A stretch of 8,705 nt of DNA. Source: an archaeon MnTg01. Its GTDB lineage: Archaea > Thermoproteota > Nitrososphaeria > Nitrososphaerales > Nitrosopumilaceae. Under the pieces are notes generated by a model. That model had not been told where the DNA came from. It saw only the letters and a program-made list of their open reading frames with translations, and made no database searches. The stretch is taken from positions 1 to 8,705 of the forward strand of contig BFAR01000156.1 in NCBI GenBank assembly GCA_008974855.1. The letters run 5' to 3'. This document shows, piece by piece, positions 1-6,565 of this stretch. The number at the start of each line of letters is the position of its first letter. Within the stretch, counting starts at the first letter, position 1. The position numbers and the translations under genes are program-made.

Positions 1-2556
1 AAAAATAATAAAAAACTTCCAAAAAATCTATTGCCAGAAGTTAAACGAAACATTACAAAAATTGAAAAAAAGACAGGAAAAAAATGGAATTCAAAAGAGA
101 ATCCTTTGCTTGTTTCAGTTCGTTCAGGAGCTGCAATATCTATGCCTGGAATGATGGATACAATTCTAAATCTTGGATTAAATGATGAAACAGTACTAGG
201 ATTAGCCAAAAAAAGTAACAATCCAAGATTTGCATGGGATTCCTATAGAAGATTCATTCAGTTATTTGGCAAAGTTGCTTTTGGAGTAGATGATAAAAAA
301 TTTGATGAGGTATTAGAGCATGCTAAAAAAAATCAAGCCGTTCAAGCTGATAGTGCACTAGACGAAAAATCTTTAAAACATGTCGTATACGAATATAAAA
401 AAATTTGTGAAAAACATTCCGGAAGGCCATTTCCGTCAGACCCATATGAACAATTAGAGCTTGCAATAGAGGCAGTGTTTAGTAGTTGGAGAGGAGAGCG
501 GGCAATAGTGTATCGAAATAAAAATAATATTACAAAAGATATTGCAGACGGAACTGCAGTAAATATAGTTACAATGGTATTTGGAAATATGGGAAATGAT
601 AGTGCAACAGGTGTTGTTTTTACAAGAAATCCTGCAGATGGAACAAAACAAATCTTTGGAGAGTATCTTATTAATGCACAAGGAGAAGACGTCGTGGCAG
701 GAGTTAGGACAGGTAAACCTGTGGATCTACTAAAAACAGAATTACCTGATACGTACAAACAATTAGTTAATACTTGTAAAAATCTTGAAAAACACTACAA
801 AGAACCACAAGACATAGAGTTTACTGTCGAGCAAGGAAAATTCTATTTATTACAAACTCGCTCAGCAAAAATGAATGCTGCTGGAATGATTAAGACATCA
901 GTGGATATGACTAGAGAAAAACTCATAACACAACAAAGAGCTTTGCTTAGATTAAATCCCGAACAGCTAGAACAATTACTCCATAAAACTATTGATCCTA
1001 ATCCAAAAGGATTTGCACAGTTTGCAAAGGGAATAGCGGCATCTCCAGGAGCTGCTAGTGGAGTTGCAGTATTTGATGTGCAAAGAGCAGTAGAAAAAGG
1101 AGAAAATGGTACTAGTGTGATCTTAGTTAGAGAAGAAACAAAACCCGAAGATGTACCTGCATTTTTTTCATCAGCTGGAATTCTTACAAGTAGAGGAGGA
1201 AAAACATCTCATGCAGCAGTAGTTGCAAGAGGGATGGGCAAGGCATGCATTGTAGGATGTTCAGAGTTAAAAATCGATTATGAGGCACGAAATTGCCAAG
1301 TAAGTGGTAGAACAATTGCTGAAGGAGATGTAATTACAATTGATGGAAGCACAGGAATTGTGTTTATTGGTGCAGTTCCAACAGTAGAGCCCAAGTTTAC
1401 TGATGATTTTAAGACAGTTCTTAGTTGGTCACAAAAAGCAAAAAAAATTGGAATTCGTGCTAATGCAGATACTCCGGAAGGTGCAAAATTAGCAAGACAG
1501 TATGGAGCACAAGGAATTGGTCTCTGTAGAACTGAAAGAATGTTTAACGCAAAAGATCGAATTGGAACATTTGTAGATATGATTATGGCACAATCAGAAG
1601 AAAAACGGAAACAGGTTTTAGAAAAATTAGGCGCTGTACAAAAAAGTGACTTTTTACAAATTCTCAAGGCAATGGAGGGATATTACGTTACAATAAGATT
1701 ACTTGATCCACCACTACATGAGTTCTTACCAAATCCAGAAGAACTCGCAGATAAACTAAGAAAACAAGAACAGCAAAATAATAACGAGACTGCAAAAACG
1801 AGATCAGTGTTAGAACGTGCACGAAATTTAGCTGAAATCAATCCAATGATGGGCCATAGGGGAGTACGCCTTGGAATTACTTATCCAGAAATTTATGAGA
1901 TGCAAATCAGAGCAGTTTTTGAGGCAACGGTAGAATTATTGAAACAAAAAGTTGATGCGCGGCCACAAATAATGATTCCGCAAGTTAGCAGTATCGCCGA
2001 ACTAAATCATATAAAACGAATTTATGATTTGATTAAAACAGAGATGGAGAAAAAATACAATATGAAAATTAAAATAAATTTTGGTACGATGATTGAAGTG
2101 GTTCGTGCTGCACTTACAGCTGACGAGTTAGCACAAACTGCAGAGTTTTTTAGTTTTGGAACAAATGACCTTACTCAAGGCACATTTAGTTTTAGTAGAG
2201 AAGATGTAGAAGGAACGTTTCTTCCAGAGTATTTGGATAAAGAATTGTTAGAAATTAGTCCATTTCAGTCCCTTGATGTGAATGGGGTGGGAAGTTTAAT
2301 GCAAATTGCAATTAAAAAAGGTAGGAAGGTTAAATCTAATCTTGAGCTAGGAATATGTGGAGAACATGGAGGAGATCCTCGTTCAATTAATTTCTGTCAT
2401 CATAATGGCTTAAACTATGTCAGTGCGTCTCCTCATAGAATTCCAATTGCAATAGTTGCAGCTGCTCAGGCCACATTAGAAAAACCTGCAAAAATTAAGC
2501 GTAAAAAGGCCAAAAAACCAAAGAAAAAGACAAAAACTAAGGCTAAAAGACGATAG
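1..2556 (+). CDS. ppdK: Pyruvate, phosphate dikinase (5' partial)
   Basis: Interconverts pyruvate + ATP + phosphate and phosphoenolpyruvate + AMP + pyrophosphate; cytosolic, and in a CO2-fixing archaeon most likely the entry to gluconeogenesis. The frame is open to the left edge, so the start and roughly the first 60-70 residues of the ATP-grasp domain lie outside; 851 residues are visible. Seen in order (window codon numbers): ATP-grasp with LLVSVRSGA and MPGMMDTILNLGLND (about 36-60), VFGNMGNDS and FTRNPADGT (about 192-215), INAQGEDVVAG, and LLQTRSAK at its end; the phosphohistidine swivel domain with GGKTSHAAVVARGMGKA, catalytic His at codon 404; and the C-terminal PEP/pyruvate TIM barrel with RLLDPPLHEFLP, NPMMGHRGVRLG, FFSFGTNDLTQ and GICGEHGGDPRS, catalytic Cys at codon 786. 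The His-Cys distance (382) is close to that in bacterial PPDK (about 376), so no domain is missing. The last 24 residues are 16 Lys/Arg, which is atypical. PEP synthase is excluded by the PPDK-type N-terminus and the GICGEHGGDP context. Confidence 0.96.
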   Translation, partial: KNNKKLPKNLLPEVKRNITKIEKKTGKKWNSKENPLLVSVRSGAAISMPGMMDTILNLGLNDETVLGLAKKSNNPRFAWDSYRRFIQLFGKVAFGVDDKKFDEVLEHAKKNQAVQADSALDEKSLKHVVYEYKKICEKHSGRPFPSDPYEQLELAIEAVFSSWRGERAIVYRNKNNITKDIADGTAVNIVTMVFGNMGNDSATGVVFTRNPADGTKQIFGEYLINAQGEDVVAGVRTGKPVDLLKTELPDTYKQLVNTCKNLEKHYKEPQDIEFTVEQGKFYLLQTRSAKMNAAGMIKTSVDMTREKLITQQRALLRLNPEQLEQLLHKTIDPNPKGFAQFAKGIAASPGAASGVAVFDVQRAVEKGENGTSVILVREETKPEDVPAFFSSAGILTSRGGKTSHAAVVARGMGKACIVGCSELKIDYEARNCQVSGRTIAEGDVITIDGSTGIVFIGAVPTVEPKFTDDFKTVLSWSQKAKKIGIRANADTPEGAKLARQYGAQGIGLCRTERMFNAKDRIGTFVDMIMAQSEEKRKQVLEKLGAVQKSDFLQILKAMEGYYVTIRLLDPPLHEFLPNPEELADKLRKQEQQNNNETAKTRSVLERARNLAEINPMMGHRGVRLGITYPEIYEMQIRAVFEATVELLKQKVDARPQIMIPQVSSIAELNHIKRIYDLIKTEMEKKYNMKIKINFGTMIEVVRAALTADELAQTAEFFSFGTNDLTQGTFSFSREDVEGTFLPEYLDKELLEISPFQSLDVNGVGSLMQIAIKKGRKVKSNLELGICGEHGGDPRSINFCHHNGLNYVSASPHRIPIAIVAAAQATLEKPAKIKRKKAKKPKKKTKTKAKRR

Positions 2557-2562
2557 TTTTTT
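2557..2562 (+). terminator. T-run after PPDK gene
   Basis: Six T residues directly follow the TAG stop of the PPDK gene, with no obvious hairpin before them. Archaeal RNA polymerase can terminate on oligo-T alone, and a new TATA box follows 8 bases later, so a transcript end here is plausible. This is an inference from composition only. Confidence 0.4.
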
Positions 2563-2570
2563 CTAAATGG

Positions 2571-2577
2571 TTTAAAA
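2571..2577 (+). promoter_or_regulatory. TATA box of the HTH-CBS gene
   Basis: TTTAAAA is centred 29 nt before the A of the ATG at 2603. Archaeal TATA boxes sit about 25-28 nt before the transcription start, so transcription would begin at or just before the ATG and give a leaderless mRNA. This agrees with the lack of an SD motif before the ATG. Confidence 0.6.
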
Positions 2578-2602
2578 CCCGCAAACTAGATTCTAATCTT
2601 AA

Positions 2603-3160
2603 ATGCTTCCTAGAATTGACACTATAAAACAAATTAGGACAAAGATTGGAATTACGCAAAAAAAGCTTGCTAATTTGACAGGAGTTAGTACATCAATGAT
2701 TAATCAAATTGAATCAGGACGCAGCAAGCCAAGCTATGAAACTGCAAAAAAAATATTTGATAACTTGGCAACTCTTGAAGGTCAAACGTCTCCTCACAAG
2801 GCAGGAGACTTTTGTAGTAAGGATATTGTGAAAATTAAACCAACGAGTACCTTGCATGATGCAATAGAGAAGATGCACAAATATTCTATTAGTCAAATTC
2901 CAGTTTTTGATGGAAATAATCCTGTCGGGGTAGTATCAGATGATGGAATAATGAAGCATTTATCAGATGCCGGAGAGTCTGGGCTAAAGCATACAAAGTT
3001 ATCTGAAACCATGGATCCTGCACCACCAATTGTTGATTTTGATACACCAGCAAATGTTTTAGTGCCATTGATACGATTCTCAAAATGTATTTTAGTTTCA
3101 AAAAAATCAAAATTTGTAGGAATTATTACAGCTTCTGATACTTTGAAGATGATGGAATAA
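2603..3160 (+). CDS. XRE-type HTH regulator with paired CBS domains
   Basis: Predicted DNA-binding regulator of 185 residues. Residues 7-57 form an XRE/Cro-like helix-turn-helix: ITQKKLANLTGVSTSMINQ, then IESGRSKPSYETAKKIFDNL. Residues about 68-120 and 131-184 form a CBS pair (Bateman module), each repeat with the usual V/I-G-V/I-(V/I)-(S/T)-x-D ending (PVGVVSDDGIMKHL; FVGIITASDTLKMM). The architecture matches the archaeal family of predicted transcriptional regulators with CBS domains. CBS pairs commonly bind adenine nucleotides or S-adenosylmethionine; the ligand here is unknown. The ATG at 2603 fits the HTH boundary and the TATA spacing. It lies between PPDK (same strand) and the methylmalonyl-CoA genes (opposite strand, converging), so control of carbon metabolism is a reasonable guess, but nothing in the sequence proves a target. 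Confidence 0.9.
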   Translation: MLPRIDTIKQIRTKIGITQKKLANLTGVSTSMINQIESGRSKPSYETAKKIFDNLATLEGQTSPHKAGDFCSKDIVKIKPTSTLHDAIEKMHKYSISQIPVFDGNNPVGVVSDDGIMKHLSDAGESGLKHTKLSETMDPAPPIVDFDTPANVLVPLIRFSKCILVSKKSKFVGIITASDTLKMME

Positions 3161-3195
3161 AAAACATCTATTGTTTCATATTTAGAATTTTATTT
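3159..3195. terminator. Compact convergent transcript-end region
   Basis: Only 29 nt separate the TAA of the HTH-CBS gene from the TAA of the epimerase gene. The plus strand has a T-rich stretch at 3186-3196 (TTTTATTTT core) and the minus strand has T6 at 3164-3159. Each gene's probable oligo-T terminator therefore lies at or inside the end of the other. No clear hairpin was seen. The terminator role is inferred from archaeal T-tract termination. Confidence 0.35.
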
Positions 3196-3585
3196 TGGAT
3201 GTGAACAAAGTTCTGCTAGAACACCGTTAAGTGACTTTGGATGGATAAATGTTACCTTTGTTCCTTCAGAACCTGGTCTAATTTTTCCTAAAAATTGTAT
3301 TCCGCATCCTTCCATCCTTTCTACTTCACCTTCAATGTTGTCAGTTTGTAATGCCATGTGGTGTAATCCCTGACCTTTTTTATCTAAAAATTTCTTAATT
3401 GGACTTGAATCATTTGTTGGTTGCATTAATTCAATTCTTCCGTTTTCTAAATGAAGTATAGCTAGCTTTACTCCCTCAGACTCTACTGTTTCAAATTCTA
3501 TTTTATCAACACCTAATGCTTCTTTGTATGTTTTAGCAGCTTCTTCAACATCATTTACTGCAATTGCAATATGATCAATTTTCAT
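3190..3585 (-). CDS. mce: Methylmalonyl-CoA epimerase
   Basis: Interconverts (S)- and (R)-methylmalonyl-CoA, giving the mutase next door its (R) substrate; in thaumarchaea this is a step of the HP/HB cycle. The 131-residue protein has two glyoxalase/VOC half-domains. Metal-ligand candidates match the known enzyme: His5 in DHIAIAV, Gln55 in ELMQP, His75 or His76 in GLHHMAL, and Glu125 in VLAELCSH. VOC epimerases bind a divalent metal, often cobalt. Length is normal for the family. The ATG directly abuts the TGA stop of the mutase gene (TGAATG), and a strong SD, GAGGTG, lies six bases before it inside the mutase coding region, so the two are co-transcribed and probably translationally coupled. 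Other VOC enzymes (lyase, dioxygenase) are unlikely given the motifs and the mutase neighbour. Confidence 0.94.
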   Translation of the reverse strand: MKIDHIAIAVNDVEEAAKTYKEALGVDKIEFETVESEGVKLAILHLENGRIELMQPTNDSSPIKKFLDKKGQGLHHMALQTDNIEGEVERMEGCGIQFLGKIRPGSEGTKVTFIHPKSLNGVLAELCSHPK

Positions 3586-5175
3586 TCAAAACACCTCTTT
3601 TGGCCTATACTCGCCAAACACTTCTCGAAATGTATTGCTAATCTCACCAGTTGTTGCATATACCTTAACAGAATCTAAAATGTATGGCATTAAATTCCCA
3701 TCTTTTTCAGCTACTGATTGCATCTTAGATAGGGCTCGCTCTACCTTTTTGTTATCTCTTGTACTACGTAATTTCTTTAGTGCTTTATTTTGCTGGATTT
3801 CTACTGTATCATCTATTCTAAGGAGTTTTTGTTTTGTAGTCTCAATTTCAGAGAATTTATTGACACCTACAATTACTCTATCATTACTATCAACCTCTTT
3901 TTTCAATCTATAGGCATTTTGTCTAATTTCTGATTGGAAGAATCCTTTTTCAATTCCTTTAATTGAACCACCCATTTTTTCTACCTTTTTTAGATACTTC
4001 CATACACCTTCTTCAATCTCATCACACAATTCTTCAAGATAATGTGAACCCCCCATTGGATCAACAGTTCTAGTTACGCCACTTTCATGCGCAACAATTT
4101 GTTGCGTTCGTAGTGCAATCTTTGCAGATTCTTGTGTAGGTAATGCTAAAGCTTCATCACGTGAGTTTGTATGCAAAGACTGAGTTCCTCCTAGAACAGC
4201 AGCTAAAGATTGAATTGTAACTCTAACAATATTATTGTCTGGTTGTTGTGCAGTTAATGATTCTCCACTAGTTTGTGTATGGAATTTTAATTGCATAGAT
4301 TTTAGATCTTTTGCATGAAATTTTTCTTTCATAATTTTAGAATAAATTTTTCTTGCAACTCTAAACTTTGCAACTTCTTCAAATAGTTCTATAGTACAAC
4401 AAAAAAAGAAAGAAAGTCTTGGTGCAAATTCATCAATTTTCAAACCCTTATCAAGACAGGTTTGAATGTATTCAATAGCGTTAGCTAGAGTAAACGCAAC
4501 TTCCTGGATTGCAGTAGCTCCTGCCTCTCGAATATGATAACCCGATATAGAAATTGGATACCATTGAGGAACTTCCTTTGCACAATACTGTATCATATCT
4601 CCAATTAATCGCATTGAAGGTTTTGGGGGATAGATGTAGGTATTTCTTGCAATGTATTCCTTTAAAATATCATTTTGAGTTGTTCCTCTTAGTTCTTTAC
4701 TGTTAAATCCCTGTGATTGTCCTACTGCAATATAGTACGCAAGTAAAGTTGATGCAGTTGAATTAATGGTCATAGAAGAGCTAACCTTTCCTAAAGGAAT
4801 TCCACCAAAGGCAGTCATCATGTCTTTAAGAGATGCAATTGAAACTCCTACCTTACCAACTTCACCTTCTGCTTGAGGAGAGTCTGGATCATAACCAATT
4901 TGTGTTGGAAGATCAAAAGCCATACTAAGTCCTGTCTGACCTTTTTCTAACATGAACTTGAAGCGCGTGTTAGTTTGTGCTGCATCTCCAAATCCAGAAT
5001 ATTGACGCATAGTCCAAAATCTATCACGATACATTCCTTGGTGTATTCCACGAGTAAAGGGAAGCGTTCCAGGAGTTTCTAGTTTTGATTTTTTTGATGC
5101 TTGATAGAATTGTTTTATAGGAATTTGTGAATCAGTGAAAAATGTTTTAGTGATTTTTTGTTTTGTTTTCTTCGT
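3586..5175 (-). CDS. mcmA: Methylmalonyl-CoA mutase, catalytic (large) subunit, non-canonical start
   Basis: Adenosylcobalamin enzyme converting (R)-methylmalonyl-CoA to succinyl-CoA; HP/HB cycle. 529 residues if read from the ACG at 5175-5173. The active-site trio of the Propionibacterium enzyme (Tyr89, Arg207, His244) appears at Tyr59 (TMRQYSGFG), Arg177 (IARNTYIYPP) and His214 (SISGYHIREAG). All three share a constant offset of 30 residues. The Tyr/Arg pair favours methylmalonyl-CoA over isobutyryl- or 2-hydroxyisobutyryl-CoA. The protein ends after the TIM-barrel/linker part and lacks the C-terminal B12-binding domain (no DxHxxG), so it needs a separate small subunit, not seen here. The first in-frame ATG (5034) is too late: the 47 codons before it encode family-conserved sequence (SQIPIK, LPFTRGIHQG). 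That stretch contains no ATG, GTG or TTG. ACG follows an AGTGAT SD-like hexamer by four bases and is the best start. The gene lies five bases after meaB and abuts the epimerase gene. Confidence 0.93.
   Translation of the reverse strand, partial: TKKTKQKITKTFFTDSQIPIKQFYQASKKSKLETPGTLPFTRGIHQGMYRDRFWTMRQYSGFGDAAQTNTRFKFMLEKGQTGLSMAFDLPTQIGYDPDSPQAEGEVGKVGVSIASLKDMMTAFGGIPLGKVSSSMTINSTASTLLAYYIAVGQSQGFNSKELRGTTQNDILKEYIARNTYIYPPKPSMRLIGDMIQYCAKEVPQWYPISISGYHIREAGATAIQEVAFTLANAIEYIQTCLDKGLKIDEFAPRLSFFFCCTIELFEEVAKFRVARKIYSKIMKEKFHAKDLKSMQLKFHTQTSGESLTAQQPDNNIVRVTIQSLAAVLGGTQSLHTNSRDEALALPTQESAKIALRTQQIVAHESGVTRTVDPMGGSHYLEELCDEIEEGVWKYLKKVEKMGGSIKGIEKGFFQSEIRQNAYRLKKEVDSNDRVIVGVNKFSEIETTKQKLLRIDDTVEIQQNKALKKLRSTRDNKKVERALSKMQSVAEKDGNLMPYILDSVKVYATTGEISNTFREVFGEYRPKEVF
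3592..3597 (-). promoter_or_regulatory. Shine-Dalgarno site for epimerase
   Basis: GAGGTG on the minus strand matches the complement of an archaeal 16S rRNA tail (CACCUC) and ends six bases before the epimerase ATG. It lies within the last codons of the mutase gene and fixes the epimerase start. Confidence 0.75.
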
Positions 5176-5179
5176 TTAA

Positions 5180-5185
5180 ATCACT
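5180..5185 (-). promoter_or_regulatory. SD-like hexamer before the mutase ACG codon
   Basis: AGTGAT on the minus strand overlaps the meaB TGA stop and ends four bases before the ACG at 5175-5173. Its GTGAT core pairs with the AUCAC end of archaeal 16S rRNA. The same hexamer stands five bases before the ATG of the small membrane protein at 6554, which supports it as a real ribosome-binding site here and helps place the mutase start. Confidence 0.5.
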
Positions 5186-6098
5186 TCGTTATACTTTTAG
5201 ATATTTTCTCAGCTGCATCAAATGGATCCATTTTTTTTGATTGAACTTGTTTGAGATATTTAGAATAACTATTTCCAGAGGCAAACATAGAATCAATTTT
5301 CTGTTTAATATTATTTAAAACAATATCCTTTAGTTCAGATTCAAGACGATTCATTTCTGTTGCTTTTTTAGTTTTTTGTTTGGCTTTCATCATTTTATGT
5401 AAAATTTTAGCAAATTCTACAATTCCTTTTGAAGATTTAATGGATGTTTTTAATATTACCGGGGCTTTTTGAGAGTCTCCAATGTAATCCTGTACAGATT
5501 GAAATAGTTGTCCTGCTCCTGATAAATCACTTTTGTTAACAAGATAAATGTCTCCAATTTCAGATAATCCAGCCTTTATTGTTTGAATACTATCTCCTGT
5601 GTGAGGATTAAAAACTACAACGGTAATATCAGCAATCTTTGCAATATCAATTTCAGTTTGGCCAGCACCTACACTTTCAATAATTATTGGATTAAATCCT
5701 GCATACTCTAAAACACGAATACTGTTTCTTAGTGAATTTGAAATGGCACCAGTTGCGCCTCTTGATGCGATACTTCGGATATAGGTTCCTGAATCAGTTG
5801 ATTCAGTCATTCTAACTCTATCTCCCAAGATAGCACCGCCTGTAACATGACTTGTAGGATCTATTGCTAAAACAGCAGGTTTTGTTCCTAGTTTTTTTAA
5901 ATTTATTGCAGTTTTGTTAATGAGTGAGCTTTTGCCTGACCCTGCAGGTCCTGTAATCCCTATTACGATTGATTTTCCAGAGCTTTTGAATATTTTTTTA
6001 ATTAATGTTCTAGCGCCTTTTGGATCATTTTCTATTAAGGAAATAGCTTTTGCAATGGCGCCGCGTTTACCTTTTTTTATTTCAGCAGTAATGTCCAA
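5181..6098 (-). CDS. meaB: MeaB/ArgK-type G3E GTPase, mutase chaperone
   Basis: P-loop GTPase that protects methylmalonyl-CoA mutase and gates loading and repair of its adenosylcobalamin (bacterial MeaB, human MMAA). 305 residues, near the usual length. Seen: N-terminal helical part (1-42); Walker A GITGPAGSGKSS (47-58) with Lys56; switch I/Mg region AIDPTSHVTGGAILGDRVRM (78-97); switch II ESVGAGQTE (141-149); base-recognition motif NKSD (188-191); a C-terminal helical dimerisation part rich in Lys. The old name ArgK (arginine/ornithine transport kinase) is considered a misannotation, and linkage to the mutase settles the role. The start is a TTG directly after an in-frame TAA; no ATG lies near, and the family N-terminus begins about here. 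No SD precedes it, but a TATA-like box is centred 28 nt upstream, so this gene probably begins a leaderless meaB-mutase-epimerase transcript. Confidence 0.93.
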   Translation of the reverse strand: MDITAEIKKGKRGAIAKAISLIENDPKGARTLIKKIFKSSGKSIVIGITGPAGSGKSSLINKTAINLKKLGTKPAVLAIDPTSHVTGGAILGDRVRMTESTDSGTYIRSIASRGATGAISNSLRNSIRVLEYAGFNPIIIESVGAGQTEIDIAKIADITVVVFNPHTGDSIQTIKAGLSEIGDIYLVNKSDLSGAGQLFQSVQDYIGDSQKAPVILKTSIKSSKGIVEFAKILHKMMKAKQKTKKATEMNRLESELKDIVLNNIKQKIDSMFASGNSYSKYLKQVQSKKMDPFDAAEKISKSITK

Positions 6099-6122
6099 TT
6101 ATCTGATATTTCTATGCCCTAC

Positions 6123-6129
6123 AATAAAA
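6123..6129 (-). promoter_or_regulatory. TATA-like box before meaB
   Basis: TTTTATT on the minus strand lies in the 45-nt gap between the small membrane-protein gene and meaB, centred 28 nt before the TTG start. The spacing is the same as for the HTH-CBS promoter (29 nt) and predicts a leaderless meaB mRNA, possibly in addition to read-through from upstream. Confidence 0.45.
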
Positions 6130-6143
6130 TGTTGCAGGTGAAG

Positions 6144-6554
6144 TCAGAGTTTACTGAAAATTATTGGTGGTGATGATTCATCTGGAGCGTGAATTTCAGT
6201 CTTTATTCCTACTTTACCAAATTCTTCATGTTTTACAACAAAGGTTACAGGATTTGTTTTCCATCCATATTGGGGCACTGAAGAAAAAGGAACTTCTTCT
6301 GTAAATTTAGAACCTGCATAGTTTTTTTGAAATGATTCTGCCATTCCTAAAATTTCAAGTATAACAGATTGTGTTTTACCAGAGTTATCTAAAAAAGAAA
6401 TTTCTACAATACCTTCTTCTTCAAGATAAATTGCATCAACAATGAATGTATTTGCATATAATTCTCTATCAATCGAAGTTGATTCAAGAAAAAATATTGC
6501 CCCAAGAATACTAACTACAATTATAGAAACAACTGAAAGTATTTTTTTTGCCAT
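6144..6554 (-). CDS. Small membrane-anchored protein of unknown function
   Basis: I do not recognise a family. The 136-residue protein starts MAKK, followed by an uninterrupted hydrophobic helix (about residues 5-23, ILSVVSIIVVSILGAIFFL), then about 110 residues that look beta-rich and acidic. This is a signal anchor or uncleaved signal with the soluble part outside the cell (positive-inside rule: Lys3-Lys4). There is no lipobox and no cysteine anywhere. Pro/Gly-containing stretches such as PQYGWKTNPVTF and HAPDESSPP suggest strand-loop structure. The ATG is preceded at five bases by AGTGAT, which overlaps the TAG stop of the aminopeptidase gene; only 9 nt separate the two genes, so they are likely co-transcribed and translationally coupled. 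A cell-envelope role is plausible; a direct part in the B12/mutase pathway is not indicated. Confidence 0.8.
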   Translation of the reverse strand: MAKKILSVVSIIVVSILGAIFFLESTSIDRELYANTFIVDAIYLEEEGIVEISFLDNSGKTQSVILEILGMAESFQKNYAGSKFTEEVPFSSVPQYGWKTNPVTFVVKHEEFGKVGIKTEIHAPDESSPPIIFSKL

Positions 6555-6559
6555 AAAAA

Positions 6560-6565
6560 ATCACT
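6560..6565 (-). promoter_or_regulatory. Shine-Dalgarno site for the small membrane protein
   Basis: AGTGAT on the minus strand overlaps the aminopeptidase TAG stop and ends five bases before the ATG at 6554, a typical archaeal SD spacing. It supports this ATG and coupling to the upstream gene. Confidence 0.55.

Noticed and set aside
31..33. TTG as the start codon of the PPDK gene
   Set aside because: The frame is open to position 1 and the PPDK N-terminal ATP-grasp region is missing, so the gene is cut by the window edge.
342..758. Antisense open frame inside the PPDK gene
   Set aside because: It is opposite a highly conserved coding region and shows no recognisable domain; the same holds for shorter antisense frames at 454-681, 1278-1667, 2714-2896, 2889-3110, 3635-3913 and 7456-7653.
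5032..5034. First ATG of the mutase frame taken as the true start (482 residues)
   Set aside because: It falls inside the conserved TRGIHQGMYRDRFW stretch, has no usable SD, and would remove the N-terminal segment that helps build the mutase active-site entrance and subunit contacts.
5035..5180. Apparent intergenic region between meaB and the mutase as a site for a small gene or riboswitch
   Set aside because: Translation in the mutase frame gives conserved mutase N-terminus, so it is coding. No cobalamin-riboswitch elements were seen.
5181..6098. ArgK, arginine/ornithine transport kinase
   Set aside because: The sequence has GTPase motifs (GxxGxGKS, NKSD) and sits beside the mutase gene; the MeaB role fits and the ArgK name is a known legacy misannotation.
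5914..6141. Plus-strand open frame opposite the 5' part of meaB
   Set aside because: It mirrors the conserved P-loop region of meaB and has no support as a gene.
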